From Salipiger abyssi (GTDB taxonomy: Bacteria; Pseudomonadota; Alphaproteobacteria; Rhodobacterales; Rhodobacteraceae), in the NCBI RefSeq assembly GCF_001975705.1, contig NZ_CP015093.1, positions 1,364,001-1,428,000 on the forward strand: a DNA stretch of 64,000 nt, in the 5' to 3' direction. Below the pieces are notes generated by a model, which made no database searches, had not been told where the DNA came from, and saw only the letters and a list, made by a program, of their open reading frames with translations. Shown one piece after another: positions 1 through 9,094 of this stretch (position 1 is the first letter of the stretch; every line of letters starts with the position of its first letter). The position numbers and the translations under genes were made by a program.

Positions 1-334
1 ACTCGCCGAGGCTGTGGGCGGTGCGCCGGGCGGTGCCGTGCAGGCTTTCCGACATATGGCCCTGCACCTCGGCGAGCCGGCGCTCCATCAGCTCCAGCAT
101 GGCGGTCTGGCTTTGCAGCTGCGCCTCGGTGACGTGATGCAGCCCGCCGGACAGTCGCTCCTGCCCCTCGCCCAGCGCCTGCACGCGCGCGTTGAGCTGG
201 GCCAGCGGCTGCGCCAGACGCGCCGCGCGGTTGGCGGCGCGGATCGCCAGCACCATGACCAGCAGCAGCGCCCCCAGCGCCAGCGCGACCCAGAGGCGCG
301 GATCGTCCAGCGCGAGCGTCAGCGGGTCGGTCAT
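1..334 (-). CDS. rmuC: DNA recombination protein RmuC, N-terminal part (runs off the window)
   Basis: Reading leftwards from ATG at 334 gives an N-terminal membrane anchor (about residues 13-27, [16 protein letters not shown]) followed by a helical, Gln/Glu/Arg-rich stretch with coiled-coil character. That is how RmuC proteins begin; the nuclease-like core would lie outside the window. Its ATG overlaps the mutL stop codon in an ATGA, so it is probably translated from the mutL transcript. RmuC limits recombination at inverted repeats, which fits a repair neighbour. Identity is inferred from the N-terminus and context only, because about 111 codons are visible. Confidence 0.6.
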   Translation of the reverse strand, partial: MTDPLTLALDDPRLWVALALGALLLVMVLAIRAANRAARLAQPLAQLNARVQALGEGQERLSGGLHHVTEAQLQSQTAMLELMERRLAEVQGHMSESLHGTARRTAHSLGE

Positions 335-2184
335 GTGCGCCCGAAAAGCCGCTCGATATCGGAGAGTTTCAGCTCCACATAGGTGGGCCGGCCATGGTTG
401 CACTGGCCGGAATGCGGCGTCGCCTCCATCTCGCGCAGGAGCGCGTTCATCTCCTCGGCGCGCATGCGGCGGCCCGAGCGGATCGAGCCGTGACAGGCGA
501 CGCGGGAGAGGATCGCCTCGATTTTCTCCTGAACCAGTTGCGAGCTGCCGTAATCCGCCAGCTCGTCGAGAATGTCGGAAAGCAGCGCCTTGGCGTTGAC
601 CTCGCCCAGAATCGCCGGGGTTTCGCGCACGGCGACAGCGCTGCCGCCGAAGGGCTCGATGCTGAGCCCCATGCGGGCGAGATCCCCGGAGATCGACAGC
701 AGCCGCGACAGGTCGTCGGCGGAGAACTCGACAATCTCGGGGATCAGCAGCGCCTGGGCGGCGACGCCGCGCTCGGCCATCTGGTGTTTCAGCTTTTCAT
801 AGACGAGCCGTTCATGCGCGGCGTGCTGGTCGACGATGACGATGCCGTCGCCGGTCTGGGCGATGATGTAATTCTCGTGCACCTGGCCGCGCGCGGCGCC
901 CAGCGGGTGGCTCTCATCGGCCCCTTGCGGCGCCTCTTCGACCGGGTCGACGCGGCCGGAATAGTCCTGCGCCATCTCGGCAAACCCCGCCTCGGGCGGC
1001 TGCGGCGCGGGCATCGGCGCCTGTGCTTTCCACGCGGTGGAGAGCGCGCCCTGCGAGGGCCGATCCATCTGGTAGACACGCGGCGGGCCGGAGGGCTCGG
1101 GGCGCATCGCCCCAAGCGTGGCGCCCGCCACGGTGCTCGACGCGCGGTGCCCGGCCTCGGCCAGCGCATGGCGCAGCGCCGAGACGATCAGCCCGCGCAC
1201 CACGCCGGGATCGCGGAACCGCACCTCGGATTTCGCCGGGTGCACGTTCACATCCACCTTGTGCGGATCACAATCCACAAACAGCGCCACCGCCGGGTGC
1301 CGCTCGCGGCTGAGGAAATCCGCATAGGCGCCGCGCAGCGCGCCATGCAGCAGCTTGTCCTGCACCGGGCGCCCGTTGACGAAGAGATATTGCGCCACCG
1401 AGGTGCCGCGCGAATAGGTCGGCAGCGCCGCGAGACCGGTCAGCCGAATCTCCTCGCGCTCCGCGTCGATGGACAGCGCATTGTCGGTGAACTCCGCCCC
1501 CATCACCTGCGCCAGCCGCCCGCGCAGCGCATCGAAAAGATCGCCCGAGCAGGGATCGGCGCGGAAGGTGGTGCGATCCTTGCCCTCGCTCACATCGCGC
1601 AGGGTAAAGCCCACCGAGGGCTCGGCCATGGCCAGCCGCTTGATCACCTCGGAAATCGCCATCATCTCGGCGCGGTCGCTGCGCAGGAATTTCAGCCGCG
1701 CCGGCGTGGCGAAGAACAGATCGCGCAGCGTGACCACCGTGCCGCCGTTCAGCGCGCAGGGTTTGACGGCGGAGATCTGCCCGCCGGAGACCGAGAGCTC
1801 TGCCCCCTCCTCGCCCGCGGCGCGGCTCTGGATCATCAGCCGCCCGACGGCGCCCAGAGACGGCAGCGCCTCGCCACGAAAGCCGAAGCTGTGGATGTTG
1901 AGCAGATCGCTGCCGTCGATCTTGGAGGTGGCATGGCGCGCCAGCGCCAGCGGCAGCTCCTGGGGCGACATACCGCAGCCGTCGTCGCTGACCCGGATCA
2001 GGGTCTTGCCACCGTCCGCCACCTCGACCGTGATCCGCCGCGCGCCCGCGTCGATGGCGTTCTCGACCAGCTCCTTGACCGCCGAGGAAGGCCGCTCCAC
2101 CACCTCGCCCGCCGCGATCCGGTTGATCGCGGCCTCGTCGAGCTGGCGGATGACAGGGCGGATATTGGGGCTAAACGTATTCAT
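331..2184 (-). CDS. mutL: DNA mismatch repair endonuclease MutL
   Basis: 617 residues. MutL couples MutS mismatch recognition to strand nicking. The GHKL ATPase motifs are all present near the N-terminus ([24 protein letters not shown]). The C-terminal dimerisation domain has the metal-binding [12 protein letters not shown] signature (DQHA-x2-E-x4-E), so this is the nicking-competent type typical of bacteria without MutH. A proline-rich linker separates the halves. The ATG at 2184 is chosen because it begins the conserved [15 protein letters not shown] segment; an upstream ATG at 2265 would add 27 unconserved residues. Length is normal for alphaproteobacteria. Confidence 0.97.
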   Translation of the reverse strand: MNTFSPNIRPVIRQLDEAAINRIAAGEVVERPSSAVKELVENAIDAGARRITVEVADGGKTLIRVSDDGCGMSPQELPLALARHATSKIDGSDLLNIHSFGFRGEALPSLGAVGRLMIQSRAAGEEGAELSVSGGQISAVKPCALNGGTVVTLRDLFFATPARLKFLRSDRAEMMAISEVIKRLAMAEPSVGFTLRDVSEGKDRTTFRADPCSGDLFDALRGRLAQVMGAEFTDNALSIDAEREEIRLTGLAALPTYSRGTSVAQYLFVNGRPVQDKLLHGALRGAYADFLSRERHPAVALFVDCDPHKVDVNVHPAKSEVRFRDPGVVRGLIVSALRHALAEAGHRASSTVAGATLGAMRPEPSGPPRVYQMDRPSQGALSTAWKAQAPMPAPQPPEAGFAEMAQDYSGRVDPVEEAPQGADESHPLGAARGQVHENYIIAQTGDGIVIVDQHAAHERLVYEKLKHQMAERGVAAQALLIPEIVEFSADDLSRLLSISGDLARMGLSIEPFGGSAVAVRETPAILGEVNAKALLSDILDELADYGSSQLVQEKIEAILSRVACHGSIRSGRRMRAEEMNALLREMEATPHSGQCNHGRPTYVELKLSDIERLFGRT

Positions 2185-2362
2185 CCCACAAAACTTAGCA
2201 GCTTCACCGCGATTCTGAAACGGGCGAATGCGACGGCCCGGGACCGGTGTTGCGCATGGAACCAAAGTCGCAATCGACCCGTTAGAGAAATATCTGCAAA
2301 CTGTGTGCGAGGATGGCGCAGGAATATTTCAAGACCATTCGAGCAGAGCGAGGAGACAGACC

Positions 2363-2470
2363 ATGCCCGTGACCCGTTTCACCTATGAGACCATCGCAGC
2401 CCTTTACGGCCAGAGCTTTGCCCAGGCCTGGTTCCGCCCGGTCTCGGCGGTCTTCAAGGACGCGCAGTAA
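2363..2470 (+). CDS. 35-residue hypothetical peptide
   Basis: A short ORF starting MPVTRFTYETIAALYGQ and ending VFKDAQ. An AGGAG lies at 2351-2355, 7 nt before the ATG. Third codon positions are overwhelmingly G or C, as in neighbouring real genes. It stands alone, divergent from mutL and ending 6 nt short of the convergent puuD stop. There is no signal peptide or membrane segment; it is aromatic and amphipathic. I do not recognise the family. The Shine-Dalgarno sequence plus codon bias make it a likely gene. Confidence 0.6.
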   Translation: MPVTRFTYETIAALYGQSFAQAWFRPVSAVFKDAQ

Positions 2471-2476
2471 CCCGGC

Positions 2477-3703
2477 TCAGCCCTCGCCCGCCGCTTCGAA
2501 CCAGCGGCGGATGACCGCGCGTTCGCTGTCCTCCATGAAGGACAGGTTGGCGGGCGGCATGGCACGGCTCAGACCGGCCTGAAGATAGATCGCCCTGGCA
2601 TTGGCCGCGATGCCCTGCGCACTGTCCAGATGCACGCCCTTGGGCGCCCAGGCCAGCCCGTCCCAACCCGGCTCGGCGCTGTGGCACATGGAGCAGCGGC
2701 CCAGCACGATATCCTGCACATCCTCGAACCCTTCGGCCTGCGCATAGCGCAGCGTAGCGCCCTGCGCCTCGGCCTCCCAATCCGCCTCGCCCGGCAGGTT
2801 CGCCGTCGACAGCCACATGATCGCGATGAAAAGCAGCGCCGTGACCAGCCAGGTCCAGTAGGGCGTGCCCTTGCGCGCATGCATGGTGTTGAAGAAATGC
2901 CGGATGGTGACGCCCATCAGGAAAACCAGGCTGGCGATGATCCAGTTATATTCGCTGGCAAAGGCCAGCGGGTAGTGGTTCGACAGCATCAGAAACAGCA
3001 CCGGCAGCGTCAGGTAGTTGTTATGGGTCGAGCGCTGCTTGGCGATCTTGCCGTATTTCGGATCGGGCGTGCGCCCGTTGATCAGATCGTCCACCACCAC
3101 CTTCTGGTTCGGAATGATGATGAAGAACACGTTGGCGGTCATGATCGAGGCGGTGAAGGCGCCAAGATGCAAGAGCGCCGCGCGTCCGGAGAATATCTGC
3201 GTATAGCCCCAGGCCATGGCCACCAGGATCACGAAGAGCAGCAGCATCAGCCGCGTGTTGTCGTCGCCAAATTTCGATTTGCACAGCAGGTCGTAGCAGA
3301 TCCAGCCAACCGAGAGCGACAGCAGCGAGATGACGATGCCGAGCCAGATCGGAATGTCGAGCACCTCAGGGTCGACCAGATAGAACTCCGCGCCGAGGTA
3401 ATAGACCAGCACCAGCATGGCGAAGCCCGACAGCCAGGTGACGTAGCTTTCCCATTTGAACCAGACCAGATCGCCGGGCATTTGGTCGGGCGCCACGAGA
3501 TATTTCTGGATGTGGTAGAAGCCGCCGCCATGCACCTGCCATTCCTCGCCATCGGCGCCGGAGGCGAGGTTGCGGTCGCGATGCAGCCCGAGATCCAGCG
3601 CGATGAAATAGAAGGACGAGCCGATCCAGGCGATGCCGGTGATCACATGCAGCCAGCGCACGGCGAATTCGATCCACGATTCGATTGCCAGAAAATTGAT
3701 CAT
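2477..3703 (-). CDS. puuD: Membrane-bound urate oxidase PuuD with C-terminal cytochrome c domain
   Basis: 408 residues. PuuD oxidises urate to 5-hydroxyisourate and passes electrons to the respiratory chain instead of making hydrogen peroxide. The first ~310 residues hold about eight hydrophobic segments with conserved histidines (RWLHVITGIAWIGSSFYF, GGGFYHIQKY, STHNNYLTLPVLF). The last ~85 residues form a cytochrome c domain with one haem site, CSMCH, and a distal Met in RAMPPANLSF. The ATG at 3703 starts the conserved MINFLAIESWIEF; an upstream ATG at 3784 adds an Arg-rich tail that does not look real. No other purine-degradation gene lies nearby. Confidence 0.9.
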   Translation of the reverse strand: MINFLAIESWIEFAVRWLHVITGIAWIGSSFYFIALDLGLHRDRNLASGADGEEWQVHGGGFYHIQKYLVAPDQMPGDLVWFKWESYVTWLSGFAMLVLVYYLGAEFYLVDPEVLDIPIWLGIVISLLSLSVGWICYDLLCKSKFGDDNTRLMLLLFVILVAMAWGYTQIFSGRAALLHLGAFTASIMTANVFFIIIPNQKVVVDDLINGRTPDPKYGKIAKQRSTHNNYLTLPVLFLMLSNHYPLAFASEYNWIIASLVFLMGVTIRHFFNTMHARKGTPYWTWLVTALLFIAIMWLSTANLPGEADWEAEAQGATLRYAQAEGFEDVQDIVLGRCSMCHSAEPGWDGLAWAPKGVHLDSAQGIAANARAIYLQAGLSRAMPPANLSFMEDSERAVIRRWFEAAGEG

Positions 3704-3981
3704 GTCCCGTCTCCGTCCCGTTCCCGGCGCGCCGGCCTGCCGCCGCCAAACGCCCTCTTTCCCTCTAGAAAACCGAAACTGCAAAAAATTGCATCACGAA
3801 AACCGCATACCAGTGCAGCGCAGCGGGATTTGCCCAGGTCTCTGCCCGCGCGGTGACCAATCCGGCGCGCATACCCTCGCGGCGGGATGCCGCGGCGCGG
3901 CACCGCCCCCTTGCGGAACGGGAAGCGGAGCCGCACTTATCGAACAGAGAGTTTCTCATAACCTCCGAAAGGATAGACGCC

Positions 3982-4356
3982 ATGAAAACCGAACAGGTCG
4001 GCGACGGCATTCTGGAAACCTGGACCGTCGACGAGGTCGCCGAGGCCTTCGACAAGAACGAGATCGTTCTGGTCGACGTACGCACCCCGCAGGAATTCAT
4101 GTTCGAACATGTGGAAGGCGCGCTGCTGATGCCGCTGGCCTTCTTCAAGGCCGAAAAGCTGCCCGGGCAGAGCGACAAGCGCATCGTGTTCCATTGCGGC
4201 TCGGGCGTGCGCTCCGAGCGCGTGGCGCGCGCCGCGCTCGATGCCGGCTTTGGCCGCGTCGCCCATATGGAAGGCGGGTTCGGCGCGTGGAAAGGCGCCA
4301 AGAAGCCCTATATCGGCACCAATATGGCCACCGGCGCACCGCATCTGGTGAGCTAA
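3982..4356 (+). CDS. Single-domain rhodanese sulfurtransferase
   Basis: 124 residues, one rhodanese domain. VLVDVRTPQEFMFEHVEGA and MEGGFGAWKGA are the two conserved ends of the fold. The active-site loop is intact with Cys in HCGSGVRSE (C-x4-R form), so sulfur-transfer activity is expected. There is no signal peptide, so it should be cytoplasmic. The ATG at 3982 follows GAAAGGA; an in-frame GTG/ATG further up would add ~43 residues without domain character. The partner substrate cannot be told from context. Confidence 0.85.
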   Translation: MKTEQVGDGILETWTVDEVAEAFDKNEIVLVDVRTPQEFMFEHVEGALLMPLAFFKAEKLPGQSDKRIVFHCGSGVRSERVARAALDAGFGRVAHMEGGFGAWKGAKKPYIGTNMATGAPHLVS

Positions 4357-4369
4357 GTCACCCTTGGCC

Positions 4370-4394
4370 CCGCCCCGGACTTGATCCGGGGCGG
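4370..4394. repeat. REP-like GC palindrome between convergent genes (likely bidirectional terminator)
   Basis: CCGCCCCGGA, five bases CTTGA, then TCCGGGGCGG: a perfect 10-bp inverted repeat. It lies between the rhodanese stop (4356) and the aminotransferase stop (4402). Its CCCCGGA-TCCGGGG core recurs at about 9040 and 10049, so it belongs to a dispersed family. There is no T-run, so terminator action would depend on the hairpin alone. Confidence 0.7.
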
Positions 4395-4401
4395 GATGCG
4401 C

Positions 4402-5802
4402 TTAACCGCGCGTCCCCGCGACCATCAGCCCGTCGGACTTGAGCGCCGCGTGGCATTCGTCGAGCGATCTCCAGGCGCGCTCGATCAGCGTGTCGATCTC
4501 GCTTTTGCTCAGCACCAGCGGCGGCGAGATGATCATGCGGTCGCCCACATGGCGCATCACCAGATTGTTGGCAAAGCAGCGCTCGCGGCAGATATAGCCG
4601 ACGGTGCCGGCATCCGAGGCGAAGGGCGCGCGCGCCGCCTTGTCCGGGGTGAGCGCGAGGGAGCCCATGAAGCCCACGATCTTTGCCTCGCCCACCAGCG
4701 GGTGCTCGGCCAGCGATTCGAACTTTTCCTTCAGATAGGGGCCGGTTTCGTCGCGCACCCGGGCCACGATACCCTCCTCGTCGAGAATGCGCAGGTTCTC
4801 CAGCGCCACGGCGCAGGCCACCGGGTGGCCGGAATAGGTATAGCCGTGGTTGAATTCGGTGCCCGAGATCACCGAGGCCACCTCGTCCGAGAGGACCGAG
4901 CCGCCGATGGGCTGATAGCCGGAGCTCAACCCCTTGGCGATGGTCATGATGTCCGGCGTGATGCCCATGGTCTGCGACCCGAACCAGTTGCCGGTGCGTC
5001 CGAAACCGCAGATCACCTCGTCGGCTATCAGCAGGATGCCGTATTTCTTCACGATGCGCTGGATTTCCGGCCAGTAGGTCTCGGGCGGCACGATCACGCC
5101 GCCGGCGCCCTGCACCGGCTCGGCGATAAAGGCCGCGACCTTCTCTGGCCCGATCTCCTCGATCGCCGCCTCGAGCTGGCGGGCGCGTTCCAAGCCGAAC
5201 TCCTCGGGGCTCAAGTCGCCGCCCTCGGCCCACCAGTCCGGCTGGTCGATATGATGCACATCGGGAATCACCCCGCCCTGCCCGTGCATGCCCTTCATGC
5301 CGCCGAGGCTCGCCGAGCCCACCGAGGAGCCGTGATAGGCGTTCCAGCGCGAGATGATCACCTTGCGCTCGGGCTGGCCCTTTTCGGCACAGTAGGTGCG
5401 CACCAGACGGATATTGGTGTCGTTCGCCTCGGACCCGGAGGAGGCATAGAAGACATGGTTGAGATCGCCCGGCGCCAGCTCTGCCAGCCGCGCCGAGAGC
5501 TGGATCGCCGGCACATGGGTGGTCTGGAAGAAGGTGTTGTAATAGGGCAGCTCTTCCATCTGGCGCGCGGCGGCGGCGGCCAGTTCCTTGCGCCCGTAGC
5601 CGATATTCACGCACCAGAGCCCGGCCATGCCGTCGAGGATACGCTCACCCTCGCTGTCGGTGAGCCAGCAGCCTTCGGCACGGGTGATCACCCGCGCGCC
5701 CTTTTTCGCAAGATCGGCACCGGTGGTGAAGGGGTGCATGTGGTGGGCGGCGTCCAGCGCCTGCAATTCGGCGGTGGGCGCGTTGGGAGAAATGAGCGTC
5801 AT
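4402..5802 (-). CDS. spuC: Class III aminotransferase, probably putrescine/polyamine:pyruvate
   Basis: 466 residues, fold-type I PLP enzyme. Visible features are the cofactor-binding SSGSEAND, the LLIADEVICGFGRTGNWFG segment with the pyridine-contacting Asp, and the Schiff-base Lys in AKGLSSGYQPIGG. The N-terminal HPFTTGADLAKKGARVITRAEGCWLTDSEG is typical of the SpuC/omega-transaminase group. Together with the potFGHI importer and PuuB-like oxidase this suggests conversion of putrescine (or a related diamine) to an aminoaldehyde using pyruvate. Substrate is inferred, since beta-alanine or taurine transaminases look similar. A candidate GntR operator lies about 40 nt upstream. Confidence 0.8.
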   Translation of the reverse strand: MTLISPNAPTAELQALDAAHHMHPFTTGADLAKKGARVITRAEGCWLTDSEGERILDGMAGLWCVNIGYGRKELAAAAARQMEELPYYNTFFQTTHVPAIQLSARLAELAPGDLNHVFYASSGSEANDTNIRLVRTYCAEKGQPERKVIISRWNAYHGSSVGSASLGGMKGMHGQGGVIPDVHHIDQPDWWAEGGDLSPEEFGLERARQLEAAIEEIGPEKVAAFIAEPVQGAGGVIVPPETYWPEIQRIVKKYGILLIADEVICGFGRTGNWFGSQTMGITPDIMTIAKGLSSGYQPIGGSVLSDEVASVISGTEFNHGYTYSGHPVACAVALENLRILDEEGIVARVRDETGPYLKEKFESLAEHPLVGEAKIVGFMGSLALTPDKAARAPFASDAGTVGYICRERCFANNLVMRHVGDRMIISPPLVLSKSEIDTLIERAWRSLDECHAALKSDGLMVAGTRG

Positions 5803-5839
5803 GGCCGCGACTCCTGAATTCTGGGGTTTGCCGCGCAGA

Positions 5840-5851
5840 ATATGATCAAAT
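5840..5851. promoter_or_regulatory. Candidate GntR operator upstream of the aminotransferase gene
   Basis: ATATGATCAAAT, a near-perfect palindrome around TGATCA. It lies 38-49 nt upstream of the aminotransferase ATG and touches the gntR stop codon. The same core is a perfect 12-bp palindrome in front of potF (6617-6628). FadR/FCD-type GntR proteins commonly bind short TG-centred palindromes like this. Confidence 0.45.
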
Positions 5852-6525
5852 TATTTACTGTCAATCGAATCAGGCAAACCGGCGGCGATCTGCGTCATTC
5901 CCTGCGCGACATCCGCCTGCATCGCCTGCGCGGCGGCGTCGGGGTCTTGGGCGGCGAGCGCGGCGAGAATGGCCTTGTGCTGATCGGGCAGGTTGCGCGT
6001 GCCGAACTGACCGCAGACCACCCGCAGCGACGGCCCGAAGCGCAGCCAGAGCCCCTCGACCAGATCGGTGAGGATCGGCGCCTCGGCCACCGCGTTGAGC
6101 TCGGCATGGAATTGATGATTCTCGACCAGATAGCCGGTGACATCGCCCTTGGCGATGGCCGCGTCGAGCCGCGCATCGGTGGCGGTCAGCCGCGCCAGCG
6201 CAGCCTCGTCGCAGCGCAGCGCGGCGCGTCTGGCAAGCTGCGGTTCGAGCGCCTCGCGCGCCAGAGACAGCTCTTCGATGGCCGCACGGTCGAGCACGGG
6301 CACGGTGATCCGCCGGTTGCCCTGAAACACCAGCGCACCTTCGGCGATCAGCCGGCGCAGCGCCTCGCGCACCGGGGTCATGCCGGTCTCCAGCCGCTCC
6401 ACCAGCCCCTGGATCGTCACCGGCTGACCCGGCGCCAGCTCACCAAACAGAATCATGTCGCGCAGCCGGCGATAGACGATCTCATGCGCCGGAAGGCCCG
6501 CGGTCTCTGCCCGTATGTTCACCAT
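5851..6525 (-). CDS. GntR-family (FCD) transcriptional regulator
   Basis: 224 residues. The N-terminal winged helix-turn-helix (residues ~10-75) carries the GntR signature EIVYRRLRDMILFGELAPGQ...GMTPVREALRRLIAEGAL. The C-terminal two thirds is an all-helical FCD ligand-binding domain with metal-site Asp/His residues (NHQFHAELN). A strong GGGAGG precedes the ATG. The gene lies between the aminotransferase and the divergent pot operon, and related palindromes stand in front of both, so it probably controls polyamine use. The effector, possibly putrescine or a breakdown product, is inferred. Confidence 0.88.
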   Translation of the reverse strand: MVNIRAETAGLPAHEIVYRRLRDMILFGELAPGQPVTIQGLVERLETGMTPVREALRRLIAEGALVFQGNRRITVPVLDRAAIEELSLAREALEPQLARRAALRCDEAALARLTATDARLDAAIAKGDVTGYLVENHQFHAELNAVAEAPILTDLVEGLWLRFGPSLRVVCGQFGTRNLPDQHKAILAALAAQDPDAAAQAMQADVAQGMTQIAAGLPDSIDSK

Positions 6526-6596
6526 CTGCCTCCCGCTTAATCAAAACGCCCGCGAAGCCATCTTGCACGCTATCGCAGCCCGTGGAAACATCTCTC

Positions 6597-6628
6597 ATGT
6601 TGCCATAGACGGCAACATTTGATCAAAT
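6597..6628. promoter_or_regulatory. Overlapping palindromes in the gntR-potF divergent promoter region
   Basis: Two inverted repeats share bases. ATGTTGCC-N6-GGCAACAT (6597-6618) has perfect 8-bp arms. ATTTGATCAAAT (6617-6628) is a perfect 12-bp palindrome. They lie 48-79 nt before the potF ATG and about 70-100 nt before the gntR ATG. The second shares its TGATCAAAT core with the site at 5840. Likely operators for the adjacent GntR protein; the first could bind a different regulator. Confidence 0.5.
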
Positions 6629-6675
6629 CCAAAGGCCACGGGGCGCCAAGACCCCCTGTCCAACGGGAGCACATG

Positions 6676-7761
6676 ATGAAGAAACCCCTTCTGAGTTTCA
6701 CCGCCACCCTCGCCCTGGTCGCCGGCATGGCCCAGGCCGAAGAGGTGCGCGTCTATAACTGGTCGGACTATATCGACGAGGATCTGCTGACCAAGTTCGA
6801 GGAGGAAACCGGCCTCGACCTGATCTACGACGTGTTCGACAGCAACGAGGTGCTCGAGACCAAGATGCTCGCCGGCGGCTCGGGCTACGATGTCGTGGTA
6901 CCCACCGGCACCTTCCTGCAACGCCAGATCATGGCCGGCGCCTTCCAGAAGCTCGACAAGTCGCAGCTGCCCAATCTGGAAAACATGTGGGACGTGATCG
7001 CCGACCGGACGTCGAAATACGACCCCGGCAACGAATACTCGATCAACTACATGTGGGGCACCACCGGGCTCGGCGTGAACGAGGCCAAGGTCAAGGAACT
7101 GCTGGGCGAGGATGCGCCGGTGACCTCCTGGGATCTGGTCTTCAAGCCCGAGAACATGGAGAAGCTCGCCGAATGCGGCGTGATGTTCCTTGACGCGCCG
7201 GCCGAGATGATCCCCGCCGCGCTGAACTATATCGGCGAAGACCCCGACAGCCACGACCCCGACGTGATCGCCAAGGCCGAAGACGTCTATATGCCGATCC
7301 GGCCCTATATCCAGAAGTTCCACAGCTCGGAATACATCAACGCGCTGGCCAATGGCGATATCTGCGTCGCGGTGGGCTGGTCGGGCGACGTGCTTCAGGC
7401 CCGCGACCGTGCCGCCGAGGCCGACAACGGCGTCGAGATCTCCTATTACGCGCCGGACGAGGGTGCGCAGATGTGGTTCGACCAGATGGCGATTCCGGTC
7501 GACGCCCCGAACCCCGAGGGTGCCCACACCTTCCTGAACTTCATCATGGACGCGCAGAACATGGCCGCCGCGTCGAACTATGTCTACTACGCCAACGGCA
7601 ACCTCGCCTCGCAGGAATATCTGGAAGAGGACGTGATCGGCGATCCGGCGATCTATCCGACGCCGGCGGCGATGGAGAACACCTTCACCACCACGCCCTA
7701 TGAGCCGAAGGTGCAGCGTGTGGTGACGCGCCTCTGGACCAAGATCAAGTCGGGCACCTGA
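6676..7761 (+). CDS. potF: Putrescine-binding periplasmic protein of an ABC importer
   Basis: 361 residues. A Sec signal peptide (MKKPLLSFTATLALVAGMAQA) is followed by VRVYNWSDYIDEDLLTKFEEETG, the hallmark opening of PotD/PotF polyamine receptors. SNEVLETKMLAGGSGYDVVVPTG and VAVGWSGDVLQARDRA are further conserved binding-lobe motifs. It delivers polyamine to the PotGHI membrane complex. ATG 6676 is favoured over the adjoining ATG at 6673 because it is better spaced from GGGAG. It is the first gene of the operon, and a terminator-like hairpin follows it. Confidence 0.9.
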   Translation: MKKPLLSFTATLALVAGMAQAEEVRVYNWSDYIDEDLLTKFEEETGLDLIYDVFDSNEVLETKMLAGGSGYDVVVPTGTFLQRQIMAGAFQKLDKSQLPNLENMWDVIADRTSKYDPGNEYSINYMWGTTGLGVNEAKVKELLGEDAPVTSWDLVFKPENMEKLAECGVMFLDAPAEMIPAALNYIGEDPDSHDPDVIAKAEDVYMPIRPYIQKFHSSEYINALANGDICVAVGWSGDVLQARDRAAEADNGVEISYYAPDEGAQMWFDQMAIPVDAPNPEGAHTFLNFIMDAQNMAAASNYVYYANGNLASQEYLEEDVIGDPAIYPTPAAMENTFTTTPYEPKVQRVVTRLWTKIKSGT

Positions 7762-7776
7762 CGCTCCGACGGACCG

Positions 7777-7804
7777 GCCCGCGCCCGCAAGGCGCGGGCT
7801 TTTT
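7777..7804 (+). terminator. Intrinsic terminator/attenuator between potF and potG
   Basis: A 9-bp perfect GC stem (GCCCGCGCC / GGCGCGGGC) with a 5-nt loop is followed by TTTTT. It lies 16 nt after the potF stop and 28 nt before potG. It should let potF mRNA accumulate above the rest of the operon, a common arrangement for abundant binding proteins. Confidence 0.8.
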
Positions 7805-7831
7805 CTTGACCCGGACAGGACAGTTCCCCGC

Positions 7832-8953
7832 ATGGCCCAGACCGTATTCGCCCCGTGGACCGATCCCCAGCAGACCCCGCTGATCGAGTTCCGCAACGTG
7901 ACCAAGCGCTTTGGCGATTTCACCGCCATCGACAGCCTGTCGCTCGATATCTACGAACGCGAGTTCTTCGCGCTGCTCGGCCCCTCGGGCTGTGGCAAGA
8001 CCACGATGATGCGGATGCTTGCCGGGTTCGAGACGATCTCGGACGGCGAGATCACCCTCGGCGGCCAGAACATCAGCGCCACCCCGCCCAACAAGCGCCC
8101 GGTGAACATGATGTTCCAGAGCTATGCGCTCTTCCCGCATCTGTCGATCTGGGAGAATATCGCCTTCGGCCTAAAGCGCGAGAGCCGCGACAAGGACGCC
8201 ATTGCCGCCCGCGTGGAGGAGATGCTGCGCCTCACCCGGCTGACCAAGTTCGCCAAGCGCAAGCCGCACCAGATTTCCGGCGGCCAGCGCCAGCGCGTGG
8301 CGCTGGCCCGCTCGCTCGCCAAGGCGCCCAAGCTCTTGCTGCTCGACGAGCCGCTGGGCGCGCTCGACAAGAAGCTGCGCGAAGAGACGCAGTTCGAGCT
8401 CATGGACATTCAGGAAAAGACCGGCACCACCTTCGTGATCGTCACCCACGATCAGGAGGAGGCAATGACCGTCGCCTCCCGCATCGCGGTGATGGACGAG
8501 GGGCGGCTGGTGCAGGTCGCCACCCCGCCGGTGATCTACGAACAGCCGAATTCGGTCTATGTGGCGGGCTTTCTCGGCGATGTGACCGTGCTCGAAGGCA
8601 AGGCGCGCAAGGCCGGCGATGTCTACGAGCTCGACTGGGCCGAGGGCCAGCCGCCGCTGCGCTGCGCCTCGCCGCTGACCCTGTCGAACGGCCAGACCGG
8701 TTATGTGGCGGTGCGGCCCGAAAAGGTCGAGATTCACCGCAACAGGCCCGAGGACGACAATGTCCTGCGCGGCAAGGTGATCGACATCGGCTATCTCGGC
8801 AACCTCTCGACCTACCATGTGGAGCTCGGCAACGGGCAGATCATCAAGGCGCAGAATTTCAACACCGAACGCGACACGCGGCGCAGCTTCACGTGGGAAG
8901 ACGATGTCTGGGTGAACTGGACGGACCGCTGCGGCGTGCTGCTGGAGGGCTGA
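7832..8953 (+). CDS. potG: Polyamine ABC transporter ATP-binding protein
   Basis: 373 residues. Walker A is GPSGCGKTT, the Q-loop FQSYALFPH, the ABC signature SGGQRQRVALARSLA, and Walker B LLLLDEPLGALD followed by the H-loop TH. The C-terminal ~110 residues are a TOBE-type regulatory domain (VRPEKVEI). It energises PotH/PotI. The ribosome site is weak (AGGACAG about 12 nt upstream), which may add to the down-regulation implied by the preceding terminator. Confidence 0.92.
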   Translation: MAQTVFAPWTDPQQTPLIEFRNVTKRFGDFTAIDSLSLDIYEREFFALLGPSGCGKTTMMRMLAGFETISDGEITLGGQNISATPPNKRPVNMMFQSYALFPHLSIWENIAFGLKRESRDKDAIAARVEEMLRLTRLTKFAKRKPHQISGGQRQRVALARSLAKAPKLLLLDEPLGALDKKLREETQFELMDIQEKTGTTFVIVTHDQEEAMTVASRIAVMDEGRLVQVATPPVIYEQPNSVYVAGFLGDVTVLEGKARKAGDVYELDWAEGQPPLRCASPLTLSNGQTGYVAVRPEKVEIHRNRPEDDNVLRGKVIDIGYLGNLSTYHVELGNGQIIKAQNFNTERDTRRSFTWEDDVWVNWTDRCGVLLEG

Positions 8954-8986
8954 GCCGATGCCATGCCCCCTCCGCCCCGCCCGCCC

Positions 8987-9059
8987 GTCCCGGCCCCGCG
9001 CCGGGACCTCACCGCTGGACCACGCGACAACCGCAGAGGCCCCGGACCAGGTCCGGGGC
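8987..9059. repeat. Composite REP-like element between potG and potH
   Basis: Two GC palindromes lie in the 141-nt gap. GTCCCGGC-N5-GCCGGGAC is at 8987-9007, and CCCCGGAC-CAG-GTCCGGGG is at 9040-9058. The same order (GTCCCGGCCCC, then GAGGCCCCGGA...TCCGGGGCGG) recurs between potH and potI. Such elements act as mRNA stabilisers or processing sites in other bacteria. Confidence 0.65.
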
Positions 9060-9094
9060 GGATGATCCCAGCCCAACGGCAGGGAGGGAAGTAG

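Noticed and set aside
394..2388. Long plus-strand open frame (664 codons) opposite mutL
   Set aside because: High-GC antisense openness; no conserved motifs, His/Arg/Gln-rich nonsense, and mutL is unambiguous on the other strand.
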